Shown piece by piece: positions 20,936 to 33,096 of a stretch of 64,000 nucleotides of DNA (positions are counted from its first letter, which is position 1; each line of letters opens with the position of its first letter). This DNA is from Chlorops oryzae. Taxonomy: Eukaryota; Arthropoda; Insecta; Diptera; Chloropidae. Both the position numbers and the translations under genes were made by a program. The notes below the pieces were generated by a model that made no database searches, was not told where the DNA came from, and saw nothing but the letters and a program-made list of their open reading frames with translations. The DNA is taken from NCBI GenBank assembly GCA_020466095.1, contig CM035808.1:37341502-37405501 (forward strand), in the 5' to 3' direction.

Positions 20936-21570
20936 ATAGTGCGCCAATAATGTCGGGACGCTGGGTATTTCAAAGTCGTGCTTGACCGACTTTAGCTTTC
21001 TTACTTGTTTCATTTCAAGTTTGGGGCCATTTTCAGGGAGCCATAAAAAACATTCTCTTTCAGGATGTTCTACCATCTTACTCAAATGTACCTTATGATA
21101 ACCAATGGGATTTGCCTTACAAATAATCATTTAGCTGAACAAGAATTTTTAAATATTAATCTTATTTATTTAAATTTTAAGGAAAATGAGAAAGAAAACA
21201 TAACTAAATTTAGCCTATTCCCTCAAAAGTGAATAGATTGAAAAAGCGGGAAATTGTAAAATTTTTCATACATAAGGGCTCTTCCCTTAAACGTGTATTT
21301 TCCTCGGAAACCTGGAAAACTTGTAAATCAAGAAGGCTAAGAAAATAATGAACGAAATTTTGTATGAAAATTTTTACATTTTTACGCTTTTTCAAACTTT
21401 TCACGTTTGAGGAAAGACCCATATAATTTGATTCAATCGTTTTTTAGCCTTCTTGATTTACTAATTTTCGAGGTTTTCAAGGCAAAAACACGTTTAAGAA
21501 AAAACCCCTATAATGTTAACAAGTTTAAAATTAAACTAGCATTTCACCTAGGTCTCAGCATAAGAATAGT

Positions 21571-23416
21571 TTAAGAATCGGTGTCTCCAACACTTACTTC
21601 CCGATTTAATTCCATTTTGATACGCAAATTCTCCTGTGCCTGGATTAAGGCGATCCTGTTTCGTTCGCGTGTTTCCTCATCATCGTTCTTATGTAAGGCA
21701 AAGTGTTTTCTCGTTTCACTAGCTAATCGGAATGCGGATGGACAGAGTTCACATTGGTAAACGTTTTCACCCAAATGTGTTCGCAAATGTTTGATCATAT
21801 CATTGGATTGAGAAAATGATCGAGGACAGTATTTGCATTTGTATGGCTTCTCACCAGTGTGTGTTCGCACATGACGTCGCATATGATCCGCGGTAACAAA
21901 GCTGAAAGGATAATTAGTTTTTATTATTTTAATTCTTTGTTGAAAACTATAAAACTCACCGCATCTTACAGTATTCACATTGAAATGGTTTCTCTCCGCT
22001 GTGGTACATCTTATGCTTTTTTAATTGTGAAAGTTTAGTAAAGGCCGCTCCACACTCGCCACAAGTGTGGGGACGCAATTTCTTATGAACCTGCTTCGTA
22101 TGAGTGCTTAAATCACTAATACAGGGGAAACTTTTCGGGCAATCACGGCATTCGTATTTTCGAACATCAGTATGTCTCAGTAAATGCTGTTGTAAACTAC
22201 TATTATTATTAAATGCCTTGCCGCAATGTGAACACAAAAACGGAGTTTCCTTCGTGTGTACTCGTTTGTGACACTTAAGTGTACTGTTTAGTCTAAAAGC
22301 TTTAATAACAATAAATTTTTTTTGAAGAAAAATTGTAGTCAGAAAAATAACTCACCTTTATTACAATATTCACAAACATGTGGCTTCAATTTTTCAACCA
22401 ATTTGGTGCTATTCGAAGGATCTTGATGGGAACATAATATGTGATTTTTAAGCGAATAAATCGTTAGGAAAGCCAAATCACATGAATTACATTTGAAGGA
22501 TTTCTTTAAGCCTTTTTCAATTTTTTTATGTCGATATTGATGTCTTTGTAGATAGCGTTCCTGTCCGAATGTACTGCCACATTCATTACACTTATATGGT
22601 TGATCATTTTTCGAATTATTTCGTGATTGAATATCAACTTTGTACTCTTCGTAATGCATACGCTTTTCATGTTCTCTCAAGTATTTCCGAATGGAGAATT
22701 TTTTGTCACAATATTTACAATTCGCAGTGCTAGAAATACAAATTTATTTTCTTAAAGCTTTTTTTCGTATGTTAAATCACTTGCCTTCCAACTTTTTTAT
22801 CTTTGGAAGCTTTAACTTTTGTTGTTTCCATAGCTTTTGACATTGCTTCGGAGGATCTGTAAGAATTTTAATTTTATTTTAAGTTTAGAAAATAATTTTT
22901 TTTAAATAAGAAAGCTTACTGAGCACAGTTCGGTGAAGGAGATTTTTCAGCAGCAGGTTTGTCCAGCTCTGGATCATTTTCATCCAGAAATTCAGCTTCA
23001 AGTGTTTCTTGTTTTATAAGACCTTCGATTCCTGTCAAACTGAGTTCTTTGTTATAATTTTCTTGCAGTGGATCCAACAATATTGCTTGGCTGTCTGATG
23101 AAAAGATATCATTACAATTGACTGCAATTGATTGCCGAAAATGATTGTCGGAGCATAAACTCATTTGTTGGAATTGGTAGTTGGCGGAGAGTTTTGTAAA
23201 ACAGTTGCTGCATATAGTCTTAGGCAATTCATCTGTTCGATCCGTACGCGGCAGTTGATGTATTACATCTTCCAGTAATTCGAAAACGTACATTTTTGGA
23301 ATTTGGCCATCTTGTTCTACATAATCATAAATAGACAAAAGTGAATCCTCCTCGTTGGCAACAGTCATGCACGTTCTGCACATATTTTCAAATTTTCGTG
23401 ATATTTCCAACTCCAT
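21571..23416 (-). CDS. ZAD C2H2 zinc-finger protein, tandem copy 2 (intact)
   Basis: Paralogue of copies 1 and 3 with the same five-exon plan: 23416-22920, 22856-22785, 22729-22356, 22299-21960 and 21901-21571, giving 537 residues with no break. ZAD ligands are CRTC (13-16) and CSNC (69-72). Ten fingers follow; the first is CKYCDKKFSI...H, and the last three (FQCEYCKMRF, YKCKYCPRSF, YQCELCPSAF) have TGEKPY-type or shorter linkers. Exon 1, exon 2 and their introns are almost identical to copy 1, but the finger exons differ at many residues (for example EYKVDIQSRNNSKND against EFKVENEAQSDSKKE). Intron 2 has a GC donor. I cannot name a Drosophila orthologue. Confidence 0.9.
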
Positions 23417-23739
23417 TGTTTAGAACCTGTTTATTGTTTATTAAAAAATTCAATAATTGAATATCAAAAACCGTATTTTCACTTGTTTGTTAGGGATGCT
23501 CGATATTGTATCTATTCGATATATCGATATTATTTGTGTAGACTTCGATATTATTTATTCGATATGTATATGGGACGATATTATCAATATCGTAATTTTT
23601 CTCCGATATTATCGAGTACTTAAATTTGTCTACAGCACTAGTGCATAAATCAAATTCCCTCCTTTTTGGAAGTTGTTTAAACAGATATGTTATGGCTCCT
23701 AAAAGTACAGTGTGGAAACACTTCAATAAAATGAATTGT

Positions 23740-23839
23740 ATTTCGAAATTCTTGACTTAGTAGGCAACAGGGGCTGGGGAATAAAAGTAGGTTCCCTTCT
23801 TCGTGCCCTTCGGGCCTGTTAAGTCAAGAATTTCGAAAT
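23740..23839. mobile_element. Short foldback element (100 bp) with GC-rich core
   Basis: ATTTCGAAATTCTTGACTTA at 23740 is perfectly inverted at 23820-23839. The 60-bp core includes a small GCCCTTCGGGC hairpin, unlike the AT-rich surroundings. GTGTGGAAA lies outside on both sides. No gene. Confidence 0.65.
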
Positions 23840-26219
23840 AAAAATTTCTGTGTGGAAATCAGGGCAAAATAATGCACGGTCTAATGTACATTTGTTTTAT
23901 GTTCCTTATTTTGACTTTGTTTTTAAAAGACTTTTTTTTATTGAATGAATAAATGTTTTTGTTTTCTTGAAAATCGTAATTCCTTTTTTGGGGAGCGTCC
24001 ATAAATTATGTCTCACTTTGTACTGTTTGCGGCTTAATTCTTTGCTCAAACAGTTTTATCTTGCAATGCAAAGATTTAAGACGCAATAAGAGTATTGCTT
24101 TCTTTTGGACTGAATATATATATCGAAATTTACTAAGAGACGCTAAAAATTTGTATATTTTCTATCGCTCTATCTTGATATGCGATATGATATCGGAGAA
24201 ATAGTCTCGTGTCCAAGTTTTAAGAAGACATATTGCTAGGTTGGCTATGTTTTAGTGTGCTATTAACGGGTGTATATAGTACGTTTAGAAGTGACAGTCG
24301 TTCAATGGCAAATTTCACACCAATCGGCAGATGCACTGGAGGGTAATTCTGCCTAGAATTATCATTCTCAGACTGCAGTTTTGATATTGCCAACCATAAT
24401 CGTTATTGAAAGAGATCTATATACTTGGATTCGTCCATGACTATGCAATCGTTTGAACTACAACAACGATCTGCTATGACGCCTCTTAATGGTCCATATC
24501 ATATTATTGGGACAAGTGATACATGTTCGCCTTCAATCTTGTCCCTATATGTAATCGTGATTAGAGGTGGCCAGTTTGGTGTGCCTATTCCCTTCGCAAG
24601 TAGAGTTGGAGACGTATAAATCCTTGAAGACCCAAAAGATGATCGCGAAAAATTGAGTCTAGGCGCCAGCGTATACCTTAGCTCGGTGTTCTCAGTTGGA
24701 GAAAGACTTGTGACCATCGATGAGCCGAGCAACAGGTGAGTTTGTTAGGCATCGTCGTCGCCTGATTCCACTGAGACGAACGTAAAGTCCGGTTAAATAA
24801 TCTCATTTATAATGAGCTCTTAGATTTTCGATCAGAAAAATATGTTTAGCGGGATCGTTTTTCAGGCGGATTTTGTCGAACGTTAGTCGCACAGGCGCGC
24901 CTTGAGCGCCCTTGCATGGTTTGAACCTCCATTCTTACTGTCAAAAACTTGGCTCGAAGTGAGAAAAGTTACTTTCAAAAAGCTTCGTGTACTATAGCTT
25001 CTGTGGTTTAAAGTTTGTGCCGTTGTAGAAAAAATACATTTTGGTGGCACCTCGTTACTGGGATTGTTGGTAGAACTTAGGCTATGAACTGGTGTCAAAA
25101 ATTTGCGACCTCGATTTTACTGCTTACTGTCTAAAATGCCATAAGGACACAACACATGTTTTTCTTTACTGTCTTCCACGTAAATGATGGCCCAAAAATA
25201 TTCTACACTCTCTAGCTATGATAATTTTGGTCTTTTACAAGGGCTATTAAGCACAAACAAAAAAAAAAATCTCGCTGCTGTGTGTATGGCGTCCAGTTGC
25301 AGAAGGAACAGGGCTTGCACTTTAATTTTTTGGGCATACTTTGGCACAATTTACGAATGTTTGTAAAATCTTAGCCTAGCGAATTGGAACTTTATGCAAG
25401 ATTAAAAAGGATTGAAAAAAAACCCCTGGCTTTGTTGTATTCCGTTCAAAACCTTGTCGACAAAATTTTATTGGGTGGGCTTAATAAGGCCCACAATATT
25501 CACGGAACTGTGTTCAAAAAAAAAATTTTTTTTTCGAGACCCTAAAGGTACCTTAATATACCAAGCAGTTAAAAACAATGAGAAAGAAAGCCTTTCACTG
25601 CAATGGGCAGCAAGTTAACAAAATTATTATCGATAATGCCTTGTAACTCCTCTAAAATATACAACGTTGAATTTTAAAAATATTTTATATAAGAAGAGTT
25701 GTGCAGAGCATTTATTTTAATTTTTGATCTCAAACATCAACTACAATGAAATCAGATAATAGTTTCAAGTTTTCTTTATTTGTTCGCCCGTTTTTGAGAG
25801 CAATCGGCATTGGGCCTTATGAAGACATGGGGTTCCTAATATGGCAAAAAAAAAGGACAGTTTATAAAATATCTCTAATGAATAGTTTTAAACTCGTTGT
25901 GGTACTTTTTTTCACATTTTCAAATAAAGAAAAGGTCAAACAAAAGCGATTAAGATCCAAACTCTGTCTAAGTGTAACCATTTTGTGCCAATGTGACAAA
26001 AACCGTTAGCATGGCCTTATTTGAGTAAGCTACCTTAGTTTTTGTTGGATTGTTTTTGCTCTCTCTCTTTTCTTACAACCTTTACACATTTTTCGTCTCC
26101 CTATTTATATTCCGAAATAATCAAAGAAACTTTCACGATATCTTCGTTAACACCGGAGATATAGGGAGCAAATAGTTGAAGAGCCCAACATGTATCCACC
26201 TTTGCTCGCCACTGTATAT

Positions 26220-26561
26220 ATACTTACCTCTTCCAAATATTCAATATAAATAATTAAGACTTCCTTATAGCATCCGCGAGGAACAATTTTAAATGTGGCG
26301 TCCATTAGATATTAATTTCCTGTCTGCTAGGTTCTCTTTTATTATATCAATGGATTTCAAAGACGCAAATATACAATAGGAGAACCCATCTTCGATTATG
26401 CACGCTAAATAAAATGATCTTGGATTTTCCGCATCTCTCGAAAGTCCATTTGTCCACACTCTTTCTAATTGAAATGATTCAATCACCTCTATAGAGGATT
26501 TGGGAGATGCTACAAATGATTTGCCGACCAAGTAGCTTAAACCCCTTTTCATTGTTGGCAA
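26220..26561 (-). pseudogene. MULE transposase relic
   Basis: A minus-strand frame reads RVWTNGLSRDAENPRSFYLA and then FSYCIFASLKSIDIIKENLA. In the next frame it continues LMDATFKIVPRGCYKEVLII. This pattern (FAS..SI...NL..., then a MDATFK.VP core with a hydrophobic strand) matches the start of the Mutator-like transposase domain. A frameshift separates the halves, and the rest of the DDE domain is absent, so it is dead. The DATFK aspartate is probably the first catalytic acid. The 26030-26217 repeat lies next to it and may be unrelated. Confidence 0.7.
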
Positions 26562-27541
26562 TAAAAGTGATTTACTTTTTTTCTGAAACCTGGAAATTTG
26601 ACTTTAGTAACATAGAATTACCTCTTGAAATCTCGACAATATTACCTTGCACATACGTTTCTGTATGCGGTCCTTATAGTGCTAATGGTGTTTCGCTCTC
26701 CGCCGAAAAAGAAGCAAAATCAGTACTGTACAGCATAGCTCACGGCCTACTTTTAGTCCTAATCATAAAGCCATGCTTCGGAAATATTGGGAATATGAAA
26801 AATGGCCCCAAATCTATACAAGGGAAAAAAGGCCCCAACATTTTTCATTTTTTTGAGGATAGTTTTGCATTATGAAAAATGACCCCAAATCGAAAAATGA
26901 AAAAAGGCCCCACAGTACTCCCAAATTATAAAAGTTTTATCCCTCTACATATTGTCTACAAGTGCATGCCGTTTTCGAACCATTCTAAAAGAAAAATTTT
27001 CGCTTAGTTATTTAATGTAGGCGCTGTGAAAATCTATTTTGTTATATCGTTCGCTCAATACAGCCTTTTAAATCAGTGCTAATTAGATTGAAGAAGTTAT
27101 AAAATTTTTCCTAAAATGAGTTGAAAAAGCGTTCACGTATACTTTTTACCAATTTATATTGGAACACAAAACTCCAGAGGGAGCAAGCTCTCTTGTAGCG
27201 CATATTTTGAGATTGAGCTATAAATGAAGCTGACAGTTAAGGCCATAAAACTAGCATAATAATTTTTTTGCACTGCGAAATCTTGCAAAATCGTACATAC
27301 ATACAATCATGCATACCTGTGTACAAAGATAAGGACCCATACATCATATATATTATATATGCAAATATTGCCAATATGTTGTTTGGTTCAAGATATATTC
27401 AAAAACAATTTTAATTTTTGTGAGAGTATTATGAGCTAAACTTCTCTTTATATAGCGAATCAACAGATTCTATTTTGTTGCATTTTTGGTCCCATTTTGG
27501 TGACTCTTTTCTGCAACGAAAGTTTTTCTAGAAGAACAATA

Positions 27542-27658
27542 GTGGTATTCAAGCAACAGTGCAAATCGCAGTGTGCAATATTTGCACTGCTTTTTTTGTA
27601 CGCAATTTGACAAGTGCAAATATTGCACACTGCGTTTGCACTGTTGCTTGAATACCAC
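27542..27658. mobile_element. 117-bp near-perfect hairpin MITE flanked by TA
   Basis: The left arm of 48 bp (starting GTGGTATTCAAGCAACAGTG) pairs with the right arm except for one bulged base; the loop is about 20 bp. TA lies on both sides (27540-27541, 27659-27660). It has no protein-coding capacity. If transcribed, the RNA would fold into a long hairpin. Confidence 0.75.
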
Positions 27659-28018
27659 TAATATTTAATTTATTAATGTGAAATTTAATTTTCAAGCGAT
27701 GCTTGAGAAAGGCATCCATAAGCGACTATTTGCTGACGTACATTTCGACCTGCCGTCAGGGGTCTCATTAGAGCAATTTTTACGGATTGGCTGACTATTG
27801 AGTCAAATTTCGGTTTGCGTATTAAAACTACCTTTGACTGCAATTCATACCCTTGAATTGTAGCATCAGAAATGACTCTTAAATGGAAGCTTTGAAGCTT
27901 GAAAGCATTCACTAAATTAATCAGTTCGTATTCTATTTTAAATTTTGATTTTTAAAATAAAGTTTATTTTATAATAAAACTTTTGAGAATTGTAGCACAC
28001 AGATTGAAAAGCATCTTA

Positions 28019-28700
28019 TCATGACAATTTCCTTGGATCTTCATTGAAAGTAGGAGTATACAACCCTCTTTCAAATGAAAATTTGATTTGAGAAGGGTCT
28101 GTTGCAACGCGCTCTTGTTTCTGTGATATTTTCAATGGAAGATCGTTTGAAAAATCACCAATTGGCCTCTTTCGAAATGAATGCTTCACTACTTCTGCAT
28201 TAATGATTTGTTCATGCATGGAATAAAGTCCGGCTGGGTATCTGAGTAGTGTTGCAGAAATTGTTTTATACATTTCCCAAAAAAGGTAGCATAATGCTTC
28301 CAGTGCAAACTAGTTGTTAGTTGTTTTGATGTTTCACATTCTTGTATCTTATGTCTAGAGTCAGACACACGAACAAATGTTCTGAAGCAATCAAGTAAGT
28401 AGAGAATCATCGAAATTGGAATTGATTACTCCATCGTATCAGTACCTCTCGTTTTTCAAGACAATGTTTTCGTTCGGGAGTGAATAACACCTTATCTCGA
28501 TGACATTGCCATTAGAATTGTTATGAATAATATCTCCTTTAAATGGCCATGTCATCAGATTTGAGAAGTACTCAATTTTTCCCCTTGATGTCTTCGGTGA
28601 AAACATTAATGAATTTGCCATTTATGAGAAAAATTCCGGCTGGGTATATTATTTGTCATTTATGACAAAAATTCCAGCTGGGTATATTACCCGGCATCTC
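28019..28700 (-). pseudogene. Decayed unidentified repeat with broken coding frames
   Basis: Minus-strand frames such as LDCFRTFVRVSDSRHKIQEC and ATFFGKCIKQFLQHYSD look protein-like but are cut by stops. Parts recur in inverted order at about 40020-40500 (for example GAAGGGTCTGTTG against CAACAGACCCTTC, and CTGCATTAATGATTT in both). ATTCC(G/A)GCTGGGTATATTA appears twice in tandem at 28634-28690. It is probably a transposon fragment of unknown family. Confidence 0.45.
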
Positions 28701-29212
28701 GACACGCATCATTTACCTTTTTATTTTTATTTTATTTTTGTTTTAAATACGAAAAGTTGCACGTTTCACTTTGTTGAAATAATAGGACCAGCTGTTTTGT
28801 AAGTGCTGCTCTTTAAAACTTCATTACTTTGCAATACAGAGTTTCCCTCAAAGCTAAATTTTAATTATTCTTTGCATTCCTTTTCTAGAAAAACGGTAAT
28901 GCATTCCCTTAAACTAGAATTATGCAATGCTTGTCTATCAATGAATTCATTTATTTGTATAGAATTTAATATATATTTAAAGAAGAAATGAATGACTTCT
29001 AAAACTTCCCACTGGGAACGTACCTAATGATACCCAATGGGATTTGCCTTACAAATAATCATTTAGCTGAACAAGAATTTTTAAATATTAATCTTATTTA
29101 TTTAAATTTTAAGGAAAATGAAAGAAAATCTATTTAGCCTATTCCCTCAAAAGTGAATAGATTGAAAAAGCAGAAAAGTGTAAAATTTTTCATACATAAG
29201 GGCTCTTCCCTT

Positions 29213-29708
29213 AGGGGCTCGCTCCAGTTCAGACAGAAATGAAAAACTTCATATAAAAAACGCTTCAGAAATGAATCAGAAATTTTCTGAAGTGTTTTTT
29301 TATATGAAGTTTTTCATTTCTGTTTCAAGGCTAGGCGCCGACTACTCAATTTTCAGTTGGCCAATTTTAAGTTGTGTGTTTGTGGCACACAGAAATATAT
29401 GCGAGCGCGCCGACATTCCAATTTTTAGTTGACCCAATTAAAAGTTTGAATTTTGCCACAAATTTTAAATTGGCCAATTGTGTTGTGTTACATACGTTCT
29501 TATGGGGCGCCGTAAACTACTCAATTTTTAGTTGGTAGTGTTCCATAAACACATGGTACCGAATAATTAATAAATTATAAAGTAATTAATTAATAATAAA
29601 TTAATTTAATTCAAAGGACCCAATGTTAAATTGTATAGTCGGCGTGAAAGAGCACTTTTCCAACTAAAAATTGGCCAACTAAAAATTAAGTAGTCGGCGC
29701 CTAGCCTT
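29213..29708. mobile_element. Two joined foldback elements
   Basis: The first hairpin pairs AGACAGAAATGAAAAACTTC (29231) with GAAGTTTTTCATTTCTGTTT (to 29325). The second has ends AAGGCTAGGCGCCGACTACT (29327) and AGTAGTCGGCGCCTAGCCTT (29708). Unit 2 is uninterrupted here (CTTCCCTTAAACGTG), so both entered unit 3 after duplication. TTA flanks the pair, suggesting a 3-bp duplication. Confidence 0.75.
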
Positions 29709-29730
29709 AAACGTGTATTTTCCTCGAAAA

Positions 29731-30732
29731 CATACAATACTACAAGCGACACTTCCCAAAATCACTAAGACGGGTGAGGGGAGCTTGTATAAACCGACTT
29801 TGCCCATTCACAATCTGACTTTGCCCACAGTTAACACATTCACATAAAATAAACTGACTTTCACCACGATTTGTGTACATATGAACTCACACATCGACAT
29901 TACAATCTGACTTTCAACACAGCAGAACTCAATGCTTATTACCCTCTAGGAAGCGTGAGGTATATTGCCCGGATGCAACTAGTACTTTCACCAAAACTAA
30001 GGAGCTAGTGCAAAGGGGGGGTAGAGCTTCGTATAAAGCTCCGACTAGTATTGCATGGAAAAATGGTTTTTCGTGTCAGTAATAAGAGTTGCCATTATAC
30101 AGTTGTTGCAAAGAGCGTTGGTGCTCCGAAATCAAAAATAAAATCTATCTTTATATATTACAAATATTTTTGTAAATAAAACAAACACGAAAAATAATTC
30201 GGTGTCTTTTAAATATTGCGTATTGGAGGCTCAAAAAATTTTAGAACAAAAATAACCAAAAAACCACAAAATATGGTCAATAATCTGTATATGGCAAAAA
30301 AGATCAAAAAGATCTGTTAATGATCGCGGTGTTAAATATCTTTCTATAATCTTTCAAAGGAACTAGTGTTTTACTATACCCAATTTACCCAATTGGTTCC
30401 CAAATCACTAAAAAAGCGTTAGTTCAAGTGTACAATTAGTGAATTTCAGCCCACACGCAATGTTAATTTTGTACAGAGTAATATATGTATAACCAGGGCT
30501 ATAAAGAAGAACCAGTGCTGGTGGAATTAGAACTAGTAAAACGCTAGAGCTTAACTACTCATACTTCCTGCAGGGCTGTTGAACTGTTCATCACAGCAGT
30601 CGTTGACAAAACTCTATCTTTTTCAGTCGCACTCATGTAAACTGTTCTCTGTCTCTATCGCACCCGCATATTCTTATCATACCTACAAGCAAATTCAAAA
30701 AATTTAGAGAGTGTCGCTTGTAGTATTGTATG
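29731..30732. mobile_element. Inverted-repeat element with 8-bp duplication (1002 bp)
   Basis: Terminal repeats CATACAATACTACAAGCGAC and GTCGCTTGTAGTATTGTATG are flanked by CTCGAAAA at 29723-29730 and 30733-30740. Unit 2 has the empty site (CCTCGGAAACCTGG). The 8-bp duplication fits hAT or P superfamilies. No transposase. A fragment of the same family lies at 3886-4112. Confidence 0.88.
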
Positions 30733-30993
30733 CTCGAAAACCTGGATAACTTGTAAATCAAGAAGGCTAAGAAAATAATGAACGAAATTTTGCATGAAAA
30801 TTTTTACACTTTTTCAAACTTTTCACGTTTAAGGAAAGACCCCTATAATTTAATTCATTCGTTTTTTTAGCCTTCTTGATTTACGAATTTTCGAGGTTTT
30901 CGAGACAAAAAAAACGTTTAAGAGAAAACCCTTATTATGTTACAACTTTAAAATTCAACTGACATTTTACCTAGGTCCCAGCATAAGAATAGT

Positions 30994-32982
30994 TTAAGAA
31001 TCTGTATCTCCAACACTTACTTCCCGATTTAATTCCATTTTGATACGCAAATTCTCCTGTGCCTGGATTAAGGCGATCCTGTTTCGTTCGCGTGTTTCCT
31101 CATCATCGTTCTTATGTAAGGCAAAGTGTTTTCTCTTTTCACTAGCTAATCGGAATGCGGAAGGACAGAGATCACATTGGTAAACGTTTTCACCCAAATG
31201 TGTTCGCAAATGTTTGATCATATCATTGGATTGAGAAAATGATCGAGGACAGTATTTGCATTTGTATGGCTTCTCACCAGTGTGTGTTCGCACGTGACGT
31301 CGCATAGCATCCCCGCCTACAAAGCTGAAAGGATAATTAAATTTTGTGATTTAAGTTTTGCCTTTAACAAAAAAATGATAACGGTATTCATGCAGTTTCG
31401 CATATTTTACGAAATGGGAATTTTGCAAAATGAGAGATGAGCTGTCAAAATTTGTATGGACAAAATTTTTACGAAACTTGACAAACTTTCCCAATGATTT
31501 TTGCTTCATATAATATAAACTCACCGCATCTCACAGTATTCACATTGAAAACGTTTCTCACCGCTATGGTACATCTGATGCGTTTTCAATTGTGAAAGTT
31601 TAGTAAAGGCCGCTCCACACTCGCCACAAGTGTGGGGACGCAATTTCTTATGAACCTGCTTCGTATGAGTGCTTAAATCACTAATACAGGGGAAACTTCT
31701 CGGGCAATACCGACATTCGTATTTTCGAACATCAGTATGTCTCAGTAAATGCTGTTGTAAATTACTATTACTATGAAATGCCTTGCCGCAATGTGAGCAC
31801 AAAAACGGAGTTTCCTTTGTGTGAACTCGTTTATGTTCCTTAAGTGAACTGTATATCCTAAAAGCTTTAAAAACAACAAATTTTTTTTTGAAGGAAAATT
31901 GTAGTCAGAAAAATAACTCACCTTTATTACAATATTCACAAACATGTGGCTTCATATTTTCAACCAATTTGTTGCTATTCGAAGGATCTTGATGGGAACA
32001 TAATATGTGATTTTTAAGCGAATAAATCGTTAGGAAAGCCATTTCACATGAATTACATTTGAAGGATTTCTTTAAGTCTTTTTCCATTTTTTTATGTCGA
32101 AATTTATGTCTTTGTAGATAGCGTTCCTGTCCGAATGTACTGCCACATTCATTACACTTATATGCTTGATCATTTTTCGAATTATTTCGTGATTGAATAT
32201 CAACTTTGTACTCTTCGTAATGCATACGCTTTTCATGTTCTCTCAAGTATTTCCGAATGGGGAATTGTTTTTTACAATAATTGCAAGTCACAGAGCTAGA
32301 AATACAAATTTTTTTTCTCAAAGCTTTTTTTCGTATGTTAAATCACTTGCCTTCCAACTTTTTTATCTTTGGAAGCTTTAACTTTTGTGGTTTCCATAGC
32401 TTTTGACATTGCTTCGGAGGATCTGTAAGAATTTTAATTTTATTTTAAGTTTAGAAAATAAATTTTTTTAAATAAGAAAGCTTACTGAGCACAGTTCGGT
32501 GAAGGAGATTTTTCAGCAGCAGGTTTGTCCAGCTCTGGATCATTTTCATCCAGAAATTCAGCTTCAAGTGTTTCTTGTTTTATAAGACCTTCGACTCCTG
32601 TCAAACTGAGTTCTTTGTTATAATTTTCTTGCAGTGGATCCAACAATATTGCTTGGCTGTCTGATGAAAAGATATCATTACAATTGACTGCAATTGATTG
32701 CCGAAAATGATTGTCGGAGCATAAACTCATTTGTTGGAATTGGTAGTTGGCGGAGAGTTTTGTAAAACAGTTGCTGCATATAGTCTTAGGCAATTCATCT
32801 GTTCGATCCGTACGCGGCAGTTGATGTATTACATCTTCCAGTAATTCGAAAACGTACATTTTTGGAATTTGGCCATCTTGTTCTACATAATCATAAATAG
32901 ACAGAAGTGTATCCTCCTCGTTGGCAACAGTCATGCACGTTCTGCACATATTTTCAAATTTTAGTGATATTTCCAACTCCAT
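30994..32982 (-). CDS. ZAD C2H2 zinc-finger protein, tandem copy 3 (intact)
   Basis: Third paralogue, with exons 32982-32486, 32422-32351, 32295-31922, 31864-31525 and 31324-30994, again 537 residues in frame. The ZAD differs from copy 1 by very few residues (MELEISLK at the start). The first finger is changed (CNYCKKQFPIRKYLREH), and finger 8 reads FVGGDAMRRH instead of FVCADHMRRH; its zinc ligands are still present. Intron 4 is 200 bp instead of 58 bp because of an extra AT-rich stretch. Its 5' flank is more diverged than that of copies 1 and 2. It lies head to head with PDPR, about 1.8 kb away. Confidence 0.9.
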
Positions 32983-33096
32983 TGTTTAAAACCTATTTAT
33001 TGTTTATTTATATATTTAATAATAGAATGTGTAAAATTGAATACATTTACTTGTTTGTTATTGATTTGAATGGGTGAATTTCTTCGACGAATGCAT

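Larger units (their letters stand above)
19190..21010. mobile_element. DINE-1/HINE-like Helentron-related element, interrupted
   Basis: The start reads ...GCGGGGTATATTAGTTTTGT. It is followed by ATCAGGATCAAAAACTAAAT, a (GTCY)n microsatellite at about 19328-19365, and a 126-bp minisatellite. The end has a hairpin (AAGTCG...CGACTT) followed by TAGCTTTCTTACTTGTTT. This order (short conserved 5' block, GTCY microsatellite, tandem repeats, 3' hairpin) is that of non-autonomous Helentron relatives in flies. A hAT-like element splits it at 19495-20283. It is present only in unit 1. Confidence 0.75.
15731..21102. repeat. Tandem duplication unit 1
   Basis: The unit runs from the last 40 bp of Arp10 through ZAD-ZNF copy 1 to a motif at 21065-21100 (TGTTCTACC...TTACTCAAATGTACC). 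That motif matches sequence just upstream of PDPR at 34739-34773. It contains a mariner-like MITE and a DINE-1/HINE-like element not seen in the other units. Confidence 0.8.
17743..21570. other. Spacer between ZAD-ZNF copies 1 and 2
   Basis: This 3.8-kb stretch has no gene. It consists of the copy 1 upstream region (about 17743-18110), transposons (18110-18290, 18315-18852 and the DINE-1/HINE-like block 19190-21010), the unit 1/unit 2 junction, and the copy 2 downstream flank from 21103. Confidence 0.6.
21103..29030. repeat. Tandem duplication unit 2
   Basis: It begins at the junction ACCAATGGGATTTGCCTTAC, which continues into a degraded copy of the Arp10 3' end (ATTTAGCTGAACAAGAATTT), and carries ZAD-ZNF copy 2. 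It shares with unit 1 the upstream motif ATGTTTAGCGGGATCG (18892 and 24843). It is the longest unit because of insertions, including a MULE relic. Confidence 0.8.
23417..30993. other. Spacer between ZAD-ZNF copies 2 and 3
   Basis: This 7.6-kb stretch has no intact gene. The upstream flank of copy 2 matches copy 1 only to about 23491, where an unrelated TTAGGGATGCTCGATATTG sequence begins. A foldback, a MULE transposase relic, a short hairpin element, a decayed repeat and three nested insertions follow. The stretch 24300-25700 shares short blocks with unit 1 but shows no clear element boundaries. GGCCCC motifs recur at 26800-26920. Confidence 0.6.
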
